DNA from: Eubacterium multiforme
Lineage (GTDB): Bacteria > Bacillota > Clostridia > Clostridiales > Clostridiaceae
Reading direction: 5' to 3'
Assembly: GCF_030813415.1 (NCBI RefSeq)
Contig: NZ_JAUSUF010000004.1
Coordinates: 142,629-206,628, forward strand
DNA length: 64,000 nt
In this document: piece by piece, positions 53,337 to 62,863 of the stretch
Layout: each line of letters starts with the position of its first letter
Numbering within the stretch: the first letter of the stretch is position 1
Made by a program: the position numbers and the translations under genes
The notes under the pieces: generated by a model
What the model was told of the DNA's origin: nothing
The model's input: only the letters and a program-made list of their open reading frames with translations
Database searches by the model: none

Positions 53337-53643
53337 AATAAAACTCTCCTTTATGTAGTTAATAAGATTAACTAAATCTTTTAAGTACAATTTAATATAA
53401 CTTAATTATAATTGTGTATTAGATTAAACACTATGTATTATTTTTACTAGTATTATTAAATAATTTACTTTTTTTGTTATCTAAAATTTATTTAAATTAG
53501 TAATATTATAAATATGTATAAATAATTTAATTTATAATATTATTTTTTTAGATAATTCTTTTTCAGTTGACTTAAAAGAGAAAGGATTGATAAAATTAAT
53601 GAAAATGATAAAGTTTACAGAAAAATTATAGGAGGTAAATAAA
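53337..53643. promoter_or_regulatory. Divergent region between sugar ATPase and sugar kinase genes
   Basis: This 307-base AT-rich gap has TAATATTATAAAT at 53501-53513 and its exact complement at 53530-53542, 13-bp arms with a 16-base spacer. A likely promoter for the kinase is TTGACT at 53567-53572 and TAAAAT at 53591-53596 with an 18-base spacer. AT-rich repeats can arise by chance, so the operator idea is weak. Confidence 0.35.
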
Positions 53644-54615
53644 ATGTATTATTTAGGGGTAGATGGAGGAGGAACTAAAACTAGATATATTTTAATTGAT
53701 GAAAATCTTAATGTTATTGTTGATATGGAGAGGGGAACTATTCATATTCACCAAATTGGAGAAGAAAATTTAAAAAAGGAATTAAAAGAAGCTTTTGAAT
53801 TAATTTGCAGTAAAGCAAATATAAGACCTGAAAATATTGAATATTTATTTATAGGAGTTCCAGGGTATGGAGAAAGTAAAAATGATAAAAGAATAATAGA
53901 TAATGTAATTGATGAAATATTTAATGAAATACCATATACAATTGGAAATGATGGAGTTGCAGGCTGGGCAGCTGGTACAGGTTGTACTAATGGAATAAAT
54001 ATAGTTGCTGGAACTGGAAGTATTGCCTATGGAAGAAATGAAAGAGGTGAAGAAGGTCGCTGTGGAGGCTTTGGACCTGGAATTGGTGATGATGGAAGTG
54101 CTTACTTTATTGCACTTAAAGTTATAAATGAATATACAAAGCAAAAGGATGGAAGAAGTAAGGAAACAATTTTAGTTAAGACTTTAGAAGAAAAATTAAA
54201 TATACAAGATTATTTTGAAATTGTTGATATTGTATTTAATAAATTAAAGTTTTCAAGAACAGAAATAGCATCCTTTGCAAGTATAGGATCTATTGCAGCA
54301 TCAAAAGGATGTGGTGCATGTAAAAAAATATTTGAAGAAGCAGCCTATGAGTTATTTCTTCATATTAAAGTTTTAAGTGAAAAATTAAAATTTAATGATA
54401 AATTTATAGTTTCATATACTGGTGGAGTATTTAAGTCAGGGGATCTTATACTAGAACCTTTAAAAAGGATGATTAAAGAAGAAAATATTAATTGTATTAT
54501 TAAGGAACCTGAAATAGAACCATGGCATGGAGCAGCTCTTATGGCATATACTTTAAGTGGAGAAATTCCTCCAAAGGATTATAAAGAAAGACTAAATAAA
54601 TGTATAGCAAATTAG
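53644..54615 (+). CDS. BadF/BcrA-type ATPase, probable N-acetylhexosamine kinase
   Basis: A 323-residue ASKHA-fold kinase of the BadF/BadG/BcrA/BcrD family that includes N-acetylglucosamine kinases. Phosphate loop 1 is YYLGVDGGGTKTRYILIDENL at the N-terminus, phosphate loop 2 is GINIVAGTGSIAYGRN, followed by GRCGGFGPGIGDDGSAYFIALKVI, and the adenosine loop is VSYTGGVFKSGDLILEPL. Because it lies 167 bases before the GH112 phosphorylase, which releases GlcNAc or GalNAc, phosphorylation of that amino sugar is likely. The substrate is inferred from context. The ribosome site is AGGAGGTAAATAAA. Confidence 0.82.
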   Translation: MYYLGVDGGGTKTRYILIDENLNVIVDMERGTIHIHQIGEENLKKELKEAFELICSKANIRPENIEYLFIGVPGYGESKNDKRIIDNVIDEIFNEIPYTIGNDGVAGWAAGTGCTNGINIVAGTGSIAYGRNERGEEGRCGGFGPGIGDDGSAYFIALKVINEYTKQKDGRSKETILVKTLEEKLNIQDYFEIVDIVFNKLKFSRTEIASFASIGSIAASKGCGACKKIFEEAAYELFLHIKVLSEKLKFNDKFIVSYTGGVFKSGDLILEPLKRMIKEENINCIIKEPEIEPWHGAALMAYTLSGEIPPKDYKERLNKCIAN

Positions 54616-54782
54616 ATAAGGTCTTATTTTAGTTAATCTCTTATATTTACTTACTTTTAAAAAAGGTTTCTGTTATATATTCTAAAAGTAAAAATAATAT
54701 ATATATCTAAAAAAAACATCCATTCTAAAAATTATTTTTATAAATTAAAATTTAAGTAATGATTTTTGGGGAGGTTTAATTT

Positions 54783-56939
54783 ATGACAAAAGGAAGAGTT
54801 ACAATACCAACTGATAAAAATATGAATGAGTATATAAAGAAAATAATAGAAAAATGGGGAGCAGATGCCATTAGAGATTGTGATGGAACAAAGCTTGGTA
54901 ATGAGATAAATGAGTTAGGTGTAAAAAATTACAGTACATACCTAACAACAAGAAATGATCAAGAGTTTATTAAGGAAAATATGGATGAAGTTCAGCAGCT
55001 TTATTTAATGTCAGAACCTGTTGTTGCAACTTCAGATAATATAGAGATAGATTTATTAAAGGGGTATTTTAAAGAACAATTTTTAGTTGATAAAGTTCAT
55101 GATGAAAAGAAATGGTGGGAAGTTATAGATAGAACAACAGGTGAAGTTTTAGATATAAATAGTTGGACTTTTAATAAAGAAAATGAAAAGGTTTTAATAG
55201 AAAATGCTAAGCTTTGGCATAAGTATACAGTAAACTTCTTAGTTTATATGATTTGGGATCCTACAGAAATGTATAACCATATTACAAACAATTGGGGAGA
55301 TAAGCCTCATGAAATTCCTTATGATTGTAGACAACCAAAAACTCAAAAGCATATGTTAGAACTTTTAGAAAAATGGCTTAATGAAAATGAAGATATAGAT
55401 GTAGTTCGATTTACAACATTTTTCCATCATTTTACTTTATGCTTTAATGAAATTGGTAAAGAAAAGTTTGTTGATTGGTTTGGATATAGCTCTTCTGTAA
55501 GTCCTAAGGCAATGGAGGATTTTGAAAAAGATAAAGGCTATAAATTAAGGACAGAGGATATTGTAGATGAAGGTTATTATAATTCCCCTTTTAGAGTTCC
55601 AACTAAAGAGTTTAAGGATTATATAGATTTTCAATCTAAATGGGTTGCAAGTCTTGCAAAGAAAATGGTAGATATGTGTCATAAAAAAGGGAAAGAAGCA
55701 ATGATGTTTTTAGGTGATAACTGGATAGGGACAGAACCTTATGGAAAATATTTTGAAAGTATAGGGTTAGATGCAGTTGTAGGTTCTGTTGGAAATGGAA
55801 CAACAATGAGAATGATAAGTGATATTCCTGGAGTTAAATATACAGAGGGAAGATTTTTACCATACTTTTTTCCAGATGTATTTAAAGAAGGGGGAGATCC
55901 AGTAAAGGAAGGGCAAGAAAACTGGCTTCAAGCAAGACGTGCAATACTTAGAAAACCTCTTGAAAGAATTGGATATGGAGGTTATTTAGGATTAACTAAA
56001 GAGTTTCCAGAGTTTGTAGATGAGGTTGAAAAAATATGTAATGAGTTTAGAGAAATCCATGAAACTATAAAAGGTGAAAAGCCTTATACATCTTTAAAGG
56101 TTGGAGTATTAAATTCTTGGGGAAAACTTAGAACATGGCAAACTAATCAAGTAGCTCACGCTCTTTGGTATAGAGAAATATACTCTTATATTGGAGTTAT
56201 TGAATGTTTAAGTGGTATGCCTGTAGATGTAGAATTTATAAGTTTTGATGATATAAGATATAATAAAATTCCATCTGATATAAAAGTATTAATAAATGCT
56301 GGAGATGGATATACTGCATGGAGTGGCGGAGATAATTGGAAGGATGAAAAGCTAGTAACTAAAATTAGAGAATGGGTTTACAATGGTGGAGGATTTATAG
56401 GCGTAGGAGAACCTACAGCTTGTCAATATGAAGGAAGATATTTTCAATTAGATGATATATTAGGAGTTGATAAGGAAATTGGTTTTTCTCTTAGTACAAG
56501 AAAATATAATGAAGTAAATAAGAAACATTTTTTACTTGATGATATTAAGGAAAAATTAGATTTTGGAGAGGGAATGGCTAAAGTTTATTCTAAAGGAGAT
56601 AATTATCAAATCTTAGAAATGGATAGAGAATACTCTCAGTTAGTTGTAAATACTTTTGGAAAGGGAAGAAGTGTTTACTTTGCAGGGCTTCCATACACTC
56701 CACAAAATTGTAGATTACTTCTAAGGGCAATTTATTTTGCAGCAAATAAAGAAGATGAAATGAAAAAGTATTATGTTACAAATGTAAATACCGAGTGTTC
56801 AGCCTTTGAAAATATAGGTAAAATAGCTGTAATAAATAATACAAGAGAAATGCAAAATACAGAATTGTTTATAGATGGAAAGTTAAGTTCAAAATTAGAA
56901 CTTAAACCTATGGAAATGAGATGGATAGAATATAAATAA
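54783..56939 (+). CDS. 1,3-beta-galactosyl-N-acetylhexosamine phosphorylase (GH112)
   Basis: Splits galacto-N-biose (mucin core) or lacto-N-biose (milk oligosaccharide) with phosphate to galactose 1-phosphate and the N-acetylhexosamine. The 718-residue protein matches GH112: a TIM-barrel-like domain starting GRVTIPTDKNMNEYIKKIIEKWGADAIRDCDGTKLG, and the acid catalyst region MFLGDNWIGTEPYGKYFESIGLDAVVGSVGNG, where Asp312 is the expected general acid. A glutamine-amidotransferase-like domain begins at about 440 and a C-terminal beta domain ends at the PMEMRWIEY tail. A clostridial member of this family prefers galacto-N-biose; the preference here is not readable from sequence. Cytoplasmic; no signal peptide. 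Confidence 0.92.
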   Translation: MTKGRVTIPTDKNMNEYIKKIIEKWGADAIRDCDGTKLGNEINELGVKNYSTYLTTRNDQEFIKENMDEVQQLYLMSEPVVATSDNIEIDLLKGYFKEQFLVDKVHDEKKWWEVIDRTTGEVLDINSWTFNKENEKVLIENAKLWHKYTVNFLVYMIWDPTEMYNHITNNWGDKPHEIPYDCRQPKTQKHMLELLEKWLNENEDIDVVRFTTFFHHFTLCFNEIGKEKFVDWFGYSSSVSPKAMEDFEKDKGYKLRTEDIVDEGYYNSPFRVPTKEFKDYIDFQSKWVASLAKKMVDMCHKKGKEAMMFLGDNWIGTEPYGKYFESIGLDAVVGSVGNGTTMRMISDIPGVKYTEGRFLPYFFPDVFKEGGDPVKEGQENWLQARRAILRKPLERIGYGGYLGLTKEFPEFVDEVEKICNEFREIHETIKGEKPYTSLKVGVLNSWGKLRTWQTNQVAHALWYREIYSYIGVIECLSGMPVDVEFISFDDIRYNKIPSDIKVLINAGDGYTAWSGGDNWKDEKLVTKIREWVYNGGGFIGVGEPTACQYEGRYFQLDDILGVDKEIGFSLSTRKYNEVNKKHFLLDDIKEKLDFGEGMAKVYSKGDNYQILEMDREYSQLVVNTFGKGRSVYFAGLPYTPQNCRLLLRAIYFAANKEDEMKKYYVTNVNTECSAFENIGKIAVINNTREMQNTELFIDGKLSSKLELKPMEMRWIEYK

Positions 56940-56943
56940 TATT

Positions 56944-56988
56944 AAAGGGATAGTTATGGGGAAACTTATAGCTATCCTTTTTGTTTTT
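56944..56988 (+). terminator. Terminator of the GH112 phosphorylase gene
   Basis: AAAGG and ATAG pair with CTAT and CCTTT across a bulged G (56944-56980), with inner pairs TTAT/ATAG, followed by T-rich sequence. Confidence 0.75.
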
Positions 56989-57061
56989 ACATTAATTAAA
57001 AAATTAAAATTTATAGTTTTTATATTATAAAAAGGAAAATAAAATTAATAATAAGTAAATT

Positions 57062-57090
57062 TTGTAAATTTTTTTATAAAATGGTATAAT
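57062..57090 (+). promoter_or_regulatory. Promoter of the YesM/YesN-type two-component operon
   Basis: TTGTAA at 57062-57067 and TATAAT at 57085-57090 with a 17-base spacer, 35 bases before the kinase start. Confidence 0.65.
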
Positions 57091-57125
57091 CAAAATAATA
57101 TAATAATGGGTTTTGGAGAAAAAAT

Positions 57126-58862
57126 ATGGGGAAGTTTAAAATAAGTACTAAAAAAAATATTATTAGAAATATAGGAATAAAAAAAAGATTGATTTTAGGA
57201 TTTGCAGTTATACCTATAGTATCTATGATAATTGTTTTTTTTATTTCTTGGGAGCAAAGTAAAAATATAATAAAGAATAATATAGATAGCTATTCAAATG
57301 AAATGTTAAATATTATAGAGGAAAATATAAATTTAAATATTTCAAAATTTGAACAACAATTAGATGAAGTTTTAATGTCTAAATTAATTTATGAAGGTCT
57401 AGAAAAATCTAAAATAATGAATCCAACAGAAGAATATATATTTGCAAATAAATTAAATAATTTTCTATATTCAAAATTACATCTCTTATCTAGTGTAGGT
57501 GAAGTTGAAATACTTACAAAGGATTTATCAATTTTATATACCCAAGGCTTTAAATACTTTTCAAAATCAGATGTTTTAAGATATTCAAGTGATGCAAAAA
57601 AGACTCCGGGAAAGACTATTTGGTTTCATACTAGAATAGATGGACAAGGTGTTATTTCTATGGCACGTGCAATAAAAGATCCTGAAACAAAGCTAGTTAA
57701 TGGATATATTTTTGTTGCTTTAAATGAGAATGCCTTTGGAGGAACATTTTTAAATGCAGCTTTAGGGGATTCAAATTCTATTATAATTTTAGATGAAAAT
57801 AATAATTTTCTATTTGGACAGGAAGACTTTACTTATAAGAAGTATATAAACTTAAATGGACATAAAACTATTATAGATAGTTCAAGGTATATAACATCCT
57901 ATAAAGAAATAAGCAAATTAAATTGGAAGGTTGCTAATTTAGTTACATATAACATTTTTTTAGACAAAATAGGAAGTGTAATATTAACTTTATCTATATA
58001 TGTTGTAATTTCTATAGGAATAGTAGTTATATTTACAAAATACATTTATAAAAGTATATATGATCCAATAGATAACTTAGTTAAAGGAATGGATAAAGTT
58101 GTTGATGGATGTTTTGATTTTAGGGTAAAGGATGAAGGAAATGATGAAATAAGTTTACTATCTAAACAATTTAATGGACTGGTAGATAAGATAAATCTTC
58201 TTTTAAATGAGGTTAAGCATGAGCAAACTTTAAAGAGAGAATCAGAAATAAAAATGCTACAAGCACAAATAAATCCACATTTTTTATTTAATACATTAAA
58301 TACACTTAAATGGATAGCTGTTATGAATGAAGATATGTCTGTTTCAAATGGACTTGGAGCATTAGCCAAACTTTTAAGAAATACTATAGTAAATTCAAAG
58401 GAATTTGTAACTGTAAAAGAAGAGATAGACAATATAAAAAATTATATAGTTATACAAAAACTTAGATATGGGGATTCTTTTGATGTTAACTACAATATAA
58501 AAGAAGAAGTTTATCATATTAAAATAATAAAGTTTATATTACAGCCTATAGTAGAAAATTGTATTTTACATGGTTTTGATGAAGAAAAGGATAATCAAAA
58601 AATAGATATATATATTTCTAAAATAGAGAAATTTTTAGAGATAATTATTAGGGATAATGGAAAAGGCTTTGATTCTAATGAGAATAAAAAGAAGAATAAA
58701 GGAAATTTATCGGGAATTGGGTATAAAAATGTCTTTGAAAGAATTGAATTAACCTATGGGGAAAATTGTGAAATGAATTTAAAAAGTGCTATTGGTTATG
58801 GTACAGAGGTTAAGATATTACTTCCAATAGATAATAAGGGGGATGAAGATAATAATGCTTAA
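57126..58862 (+). CDS. Membrane sensor histidine kinase (YesM family)
   Basis: A 578-residue sensor. One membrane segment at residues 21-43 (LILGFAVIPIVSMIIVFFISW) and another at about 284-306 flank an extracellular sensor domain of about 240 residues. A HAMP domain follows (PIDNLVKGMDKVVDGCFDFRVKDEGNDEISLLSKQFN). The kinase core has QAQINPHFLFNTLNTLKW with His385, the N box QPIVENCILHGFDEEKDN and the G box IIRDNGKGFDS. It overlaps the response regulator by eight bases. Together they probably detect an extracellular glycan or the loaded binding protein and control the adjacent sugar genes; the ligand is inferred from position. Confidence 0.92.
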   Translation: MGKFKISTKKNIIRNIGIKKRLILGFAVIPIVSMIIVFFISWEQSKNIIKNNIDSYSNEMLNIIEENINLNISKFEQQLDEVLMSKLIYEGLEKSKIMNPTEEYIFANKLNNFLYSKLHLLSSVGEVEILTKDLSILYTQGFKYFSKSDVLRYSSDAKKTPGKTIWFHTRIDGQGVISMARAIKDPETKLVNGYIFVALNENAFGGTFLNAALGDSNSIIILDENNNFLFGQEDFTYKKYINLNGHKTIIDSSRYITSYKEISKLNWKVANLVTYNIFLDKIGSVILTLSIYVVISIGIVVIFTKYIYKSIYDPIDNLVKGMDKVVDGCFDFRVKDEGNDEISLLSKQFNGLVDKINLLLNEVKHEQTLKRESEIKMLQAQINPHFLFNTLNTLKWIAVMNEDMSVSNGLGALAKLLRNTIVNSKEFVTVKEEIDNIKNYIVIQKLRYGDSFDVNYNIKEEVYHIKIIKFILQPIVENCILHGFDEEKDNQKIDIYISKIEKFLEIIIRDNGKGFDSNENKKKNKGNLSGIGYKNVFERIELTYGENCEMNLKSAIGYGTEVKILLPIDNKGDEDNNA

Positions 58863-60420
58863 AGTTTTAATTGTAGATGATGAAAAATTAATTAGAATTG
58901 CAATGAGAAATATAGTTAATTGGGAAGATTTGGATTGTGAAATAATTGGTTGTGAAAAAGATGGGATAGAAGCACTTAAAGTAATTGAAAAAAATGTTCC
59001 AGATATAATAATTACTGATTTAAAAATGCCTAATTTAGGTGGTATAGGACTTATAAGAGAAATAAATAAAAGAAAGCTAAATAGTACAGTAATAGTTTTA
59101 AGCAATTATGGTGATTATGAATTAGTTAGAATGGCAATGAAAGAAGGGGCCTTTGATTATTTATTAAAGGTTACAATTGAAGATAATGATATTAAAGATT
59201 TAATAAATCAAATAAAAAAAAGTAAAGAAAATTATAAATTAATTGAGAAAGAAATAGAAACCTTTGATTTAAGTGACTTAAAAAATAACTTACTTTTAAT
59301 GATGAGAGATGAAGAGGTAAGTGAAGAGGAATTTTTAAAGTGTATAGATAGTGAAGAATTAAAAATATTAGATAAAGAGTATAGAATAAGTTATTTTAGA
59401 GTTGATGATATAGAAAAAATATATAAAGAAAGAATAAAAGAGCATTCAAATCTTAAGAAAAATATTAAAAATATTATAGATGAAAGTATTTCTAAGGATA
59501 TAGAATATAAAATTATTTTTATAAAAAATCATAGTGGAATTATTATATTTGAAAATAATAAAGATAACATAATAAATATAAATAAAAGCATTATAAAAAA
59601 TATAAAGCAATATTTAAATATTCAAATGACAATTTCAGTATGTAAGAAATTTAAAGAAAAGAAGAATTTTAAAGGTGCATTTATTAAAACAATGGAATTA
59701 TTTAAATGGAGTTTTTATTTAGAAAAGGGTTCTGTTATAGATGGAGATAACATAAAGGATTTTAAGTGTATAGATTATACTGACATACCTTATTCTATGA
59801 AAATAATTAAAAATATAAGAGAGAGAAAATTTAGTGAAAATGGAGAATTATCAAATAAAATAATAGATTATATGGTAAAGGAAAATTCAGATCCTAGAAA
59901 TGTTAGAGAATTATTTCAATTTATATTTGCAAATATTGAAGGAAATGAACTTCAAAAGGGTTTTAAAAATGTAGATAAATTTGAAAAAATTAGAGAGAGG
60001 ATAGAAATTTCTAAAGACATTAAAACTTTAAAGGAGGTTTTATATTTTGAATTTAACAATATTGAAGAATGGATAAATGATGCAAATAATAGAAGTTACA
60101 GAAAAGAAGTTGAAGATATTATAAATTATGTAGATAAAAATATTGAAAAGAAAATCTCCCTAAAAATGCTTTCAAAAACAGTTAATATGAATGAAAGTTA
60201 TTTAAGTAGAATTTTTAAAAGTGAAACAGGTAAAAATATTACTTATTTTATTAATGAAAGAAAAATGAATAAGGCATTAGAACTTTTGTCAAATAAATCT
60301 ATTATGATTAAGGAAGCATCACTTATGGTAGGAATAGATGATCAATTTTATTTCAATAAATTGTTTAAAAAATTCTATGGAATAAACCCAAGTGAGTTTA
60401 AGAAAAAATGTTATAAATAA
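58855..60420 (+). CDS. AraC-type response regulator (YesN family)
   Basis: A 521-residue regulator. The receiver domain (1-120) has VLIVDDEKLIR, the phosphoacceptor Asp55 in IIITDLKMPN and the lysine in YLLKVTIED. A middle region of about 290 residues has no recognised fold, and residues 420-521 are the AraC helix-turn-helix pair (KISLKMLSKTVNMNESYLSRIFKSETGKNITYFINERKM, EASLMVGIDDQFYFNKLFKKFYGINPSEFKKKC). ATG 58855 is inside the kinase end, after GGGGG, so translation is coupled. Direct repeats AATTACGT right after its stop codon are candidate binding sites. Confidence 0.92.
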   Translation: MLKVLIVDDEKLIRIAMRNIVNWEDLDCEIIGCEKDGIEALKVIEKNVPDIIITDLKMPNLGGIGLIREINKRKLNSTVIVLSNYGDYELVRMAMKEGAFDYLLKVTIEDNDIKDLINQIKKSKENYKLIEKEIETFDLSDLKNNLLLMMRDEEVSEEEFLKCIDSEELKILDKEYRISYFRVDDIEKIYKERIKEHSNLKKNIKNIIDESISKDIEYKIIFIKNHSGIIIFENNKDNIININKSIIKNIKQYLNIQMTISVCKKFKEKKNFKGAFIKTMELFKWSFYLEKGSVIDGDNIKDFKCIDYTDIPYSMKIIKNIRERKFSENGELSNKIIDYMVKENSDPRNVRELFQFIFANIEGNELQKGFKNVDKFEKIRERIEISKDIKTLKEVLYFEFNNIEEWINDANNRSYRKEVEDIINYVDKNIEKKISLKMLSKTVNMNESYLSRIFKSETGKNITYFINERKMNKALELLSNKSIMIKEASLMVGIDDQFYFNKLFKKFYGINPSEFKKKCYK

Positions 60421-60456
60421 TTACGTAAAAATATTCTATATTATTGTAAATTACGT
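60419..60456 (+). promoter_or_regulatory. Direct repeats AATTACGT, candidate AraC-type regulator sites
   Basis: AATTACGT occurs at 60419-60426 and again at 60449-60456, a centre spacing of 30 bases, close to three helical turns. The second copy ends 36 bases before the putative -35 box at 60493. AraC-type activators bind direct repeats in such positions. The first copy overlaps the stop codon of the regulator gene. Confidence 0.42.
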
Positions 60457-60466
60457 TTATATTAAG

Positions 60467-60480
60467 TGAAAACGATTAAT
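60467..60480 (+). promoter_or_regulatory. Possible catabolite-response (cre-like) element
   Basis: TGAAAACGATTAAT matches the left part and centre of the CcpA site consensus (TGNAANCGNW) but not the final conserved C. Located 13 bases before the putative -35 box. Confidence 0.35.
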
Positions 60481-60492
60481 GTTAATATTAGG

Positions 60493-60521
60493 TTGTAAGG
60501 TAATTATAAGTAAATTATAAA
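60493..60521 (+). promoter_or_regulatory. Putative promoter of the sugar-binding protein gene
   Basis: TTGTAA at 60493-60498 and TATAAA at 60516-60521 with a 17-base spacer. The implied leader before the ribosome site is very short, which lowers confidence. Confidence 0.4.
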
Positions 60522-60543
60522 GGTATTTAAAGGGGGAGAAAGT

Positions 60544-61899
60544 ATGAAAAAGAGAAGTATTAAAATGCTAACTCTTTTAGCTGCTACAACTATTGGTATT
60601 TCATTATTTGCAGGTTGTGGAAGTAAGCCTAAAGAAGGTGATGCAGGTAAAAAAGAGGAACAAGTACTAAATATTGCAGTATTTGAAGGTGGTCATGGAT
60701 CAGATTACTGGAAAGAAGTTAGTAAAAAATTCGAAGAAAAAAATCCAGGAGTTAAGGTTAATGTAGAAGCTAATCCAAAGATTGGTGAAATAGTTAGACC
60801 TAAAATAACATCTGGAGATGCACCTGACTTTATATACTTAGGATCAACAGATCCATCAGGATTAGCTAATGCATTAATTAAAGATAATGCTTTAGAAGAT
60901 TTAACAGATGTATTTGATGGTAAAAATCCAGATGGTGGAGAAGGAAAGCTTAAGGATAAAATTTTAGATGGATTCTTAAATACTTCTCTTACAGCTCCAT
61001 ATGGAGATGGCAAAGTATTTTTAGCACCACTTTATTATAATGTAACTGGTATGTGGTACAACAAAACTTACTTTGAAAAGAAGGGTTATAAAGCACCAGA
61101 AACTTGGGATCAATTCTTTGCTTTAGGAGATAAGGCTAAAAAAGATGGAAAAGCTTTATTTACTTATCAAGGATTAAATCCATCATATAATGAAGCTTTA
61201 ATATGGCCAATGATTGCATCAGCAGGTGGTGAAAAGGAATTAAAGGCTATATTTAATTATGATAAGGGAGCTTGGGAAAGCAATGGAGCTAAAAAAGCTT
61301 TAGATGTATTTGAAAAGATAGGAAAAGACGGATATTTATTAAAAGGAACTGTTGGTATGAGCCATACTTTAGCTCAACAAGCATTCTTAGATGGAAAAGC
61401 ATTATTTATACCAAATGGAAACTGGTTTGAAGATGAAATGAAAGAAACAATTCCCAAAGAAGGATTCTCCTTTGGATTTATGGCACCACCTGTATTTAAG
61501 AGTGGTGATACTAGATATGCAACTACTATGATAGAGCAAATGTATATTCCAAAAGAAGCTAAAAATAAAGATTTAGCAAAGAAATTCTTAGCATTCCAAT
61601 ATGAAGATGAAAATGTTAAGTTAAATTCTAAATTATCAGGTGGAGTTGTTCCAGTTAAAAAAGGTTTAGAACTTGCTAAAGAAAACTTAAATCAATCAAA
61701 TTATGAGTGCTTTAAGATTTTTGAAGAAGGTGTTAAACCAATAACTGTTGACTTTAAGACAGTTAAGAGCGAAGTTAATATAGCTGATGAAGTTTACAAT
61801 CCACTAGCATCAATTATGAATAAAGAATTAACTGCTAAAGAGTGGGCTGCAAAGCTTGAAAAAGCAGATGCAAAATTAAGAGATGCAGCTTCAAAATAA
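60544..61899 (+). CDS. Carbohydrate ABC transporter substrate-binding lipoprotein
   Basis: Extracellular sugar-binding lipoprotein of 451 residues. The signal peptide ends in the lipobox LFAGC (lipidation at Cys25), followed by a lysine/glutamate-rich tether. The mature protein starts LNIAVFEGGHGSDYWKEVSKKFEEKNPGVKVNVEANPKIGEIVRPKITSGDAPDFIYLG, a family 1 (CUT1) binding-protein pattern, and includes TGMWYNKTYFEKKGYKAPETWDQFFALGDKAKKDG. Similarity in style to N-acetylglucosamine/chitobiose binders, and the linked GH112 gene, suggest galacto-N-biose or lacto-N-biose as ligand. Ribosome site AAAGGGGGAG. Followed by a strong hairpin before the permease genes. Confidence 0.88.
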   Translation: MKKRSIKMLTLLAATTIGISLFAGCGSKPKEGDAGKKEEQVLNIAVFEGGHGSDYWKEVSKKFEEKNPGVKVNVEANPKIGEIVRPKITSGDAPDFIYLGSTDPSGLANALIKDNALEDLTDVFDGKNPDGGEGKLKDKILDGFLNTSLTAPYGDGKVFLAPLYYNVTGMWYNKTYFEKKGYKAPETWDQFFALGDKAKKDGKALFTYQGLNPSYNEALIWPMIASAGGEKELKAIFNYDKGAWESNGAKKALDVFEKIGKDGYLLKGTVGMSHTLAQQAFLDGKALFIPNGNWFEDEMKETIPKEGFSFGFMAPPVFKSGDTRYATTMIEQMYIPKEAKNKDLAKKFLAFQYEDENVKLNSKLSGGVVPVKKGLELAKENLNQSNYECFKIFEEGVKPITVDFKTVKSEVNIADEVYNPLASIMNKELTAKEWAAKLEKADAKLRDAASK

Positions 61900-61921
61900 T
61901 AAATATTTATAAAACAATGGA

Positions 61922-61949
61922 TAATGGTTGGGATAATTCCCAACCATTA
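61922..61949 (+). other. Strong intergenic hairpin between binding-protein and permease genes
   Basis: TAATGGTTGGGA at 61922-61933 pairs perfectly with TCCCAACCATTA at 61938-61949, a 12-bp stem with a TAAT loop and no T run. Such a structure is expected to protect the upstream mRNA from 3' decay or to reduce read-through, making binding protein more abundant than permease. Confidence 0.7.
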
Positions 61950-61979
61950 CTAAATATAGGGCGTTGGAAGTGATATAGA

Positions 61980-62861
61980 ATGAAAAATAATAAAAAGAAA
62001 ATATTTATAGCATGGTGTATAATTCCTACATTAATATTATTTATTCTATTTATGGTATATCCAATTATAAAGGGATTTAGTATGTCTATGTATAGTTGGG
62101 GAGGTTTATCAGATAATGCTAAATTTATAGGTTTTGATAATTTTAAAACTTTATTTGCTGATGAGTATTTTATGAAAGCTCTTAAAAATACTGCTTTTTT
62201 ACTTGTAGTTTTTCCTGTTGTAACAATAATTTTCTCACTTTTACTTGCAATATTTTTAACTCAAGGTAAGCTAAGAGAAAAAAATTTTTATAGATTAATA
62301 TTCTTTTTTCCAAATGTTTTATCAATGGTAGTAATAGGAGTTCTATTTACATACATTTATGATCCATCAATTGGTATACTTAATTCCTTTTTTGGAAGCA
62401 TAGGACTTGATAGGTTGCAACTTGTATGGCTTGGAGATCCTAAAACTGTTTTATGGGCTTTGGCAATGGCAATGGTTTGGCAAGCAGTAGGGTATTATAT
62501 GGTAATTTATATGGCTGGTTTAGATGGGATTCCCCCAGAATTATATGAGGTAGCTGATATAGAAGGAGCAAGTTTTTGGCAAAAATTTAGATATGTAACT
62601 CTTCCAATGATTTGGGAAATAGTAAGGGTTACCCTTGTATTTTTTATAACAGGTGTATTTAATTTAAGTTTTATATTTGTAAAGGTAATGACTAATGGAG
62701 GACCAGATGGAAATTCAGAAGTGTTATTAACATATATGTATAAACAAGCATTTGTTAATTCAAATTATGGATATGCAATGGCTATTGGAGTTGTTATATT
62801 TATTATGGCAGTTGGACTTGCACTGTTATTAAATAGATTAACTAAGGTTAAGGAGGAGTAG
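61980..62861 (+). CDS. Carbohydrate ABC transporter permease (MalF-like, CUT1)
   Basis: First permease, 293 residues, six membrane segments. It starts KKIFIAWCIIPTLILFILFMVYPIIKGFSMSMYSW, typical of CUT1 MalF-type subunits, and has the coupling EAA loop ELYEVADIEGASFWQKFRYVTLPMIWEI near residue 190. The ribosome site is weak (GGAAGTGAT). The second permease starts two bases after its stop codon. No ATPase gene follows; the MsmX-type ATPase at 52.2-53.3 kb is the likely energiser. Confidence 0.93.
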   Translation: MKNNKKKIFIAWCIIPTLILFILFMVYPIIKGFSMSMYSWGGLSDNAKFIGFDNFKTLFADEYFMKALKNTAFLLVVFPVVTIIFSLLLAIFLTQGKLREKNFYRLIFFFPNVLSMVVIGVLFTYIYDPSIGILNSFFGSIGLDRLQLVWLGDPKTVLWALAMAMVWQAVGYYMVIYMAGLDGIPPELYEVADIEGASFWQKFRYVTLPMIWEIVRVTLVFFITGVFNLSFIFVKVMTNGGPDGNSEVLLTYMYKQAFVNSNYGYAMAIGVVIFIMAVGLALLLNRLTKVKEE

Positions 62862-62863
62862 TT

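Noticed and set aside
53501..53542. 13-bp-arm inverted repeat between sugar ATPase and kinase genes as an operator
   Set aside because: The arms are purely A and T, so chance is likely; mentioned only within the intergenic feature.
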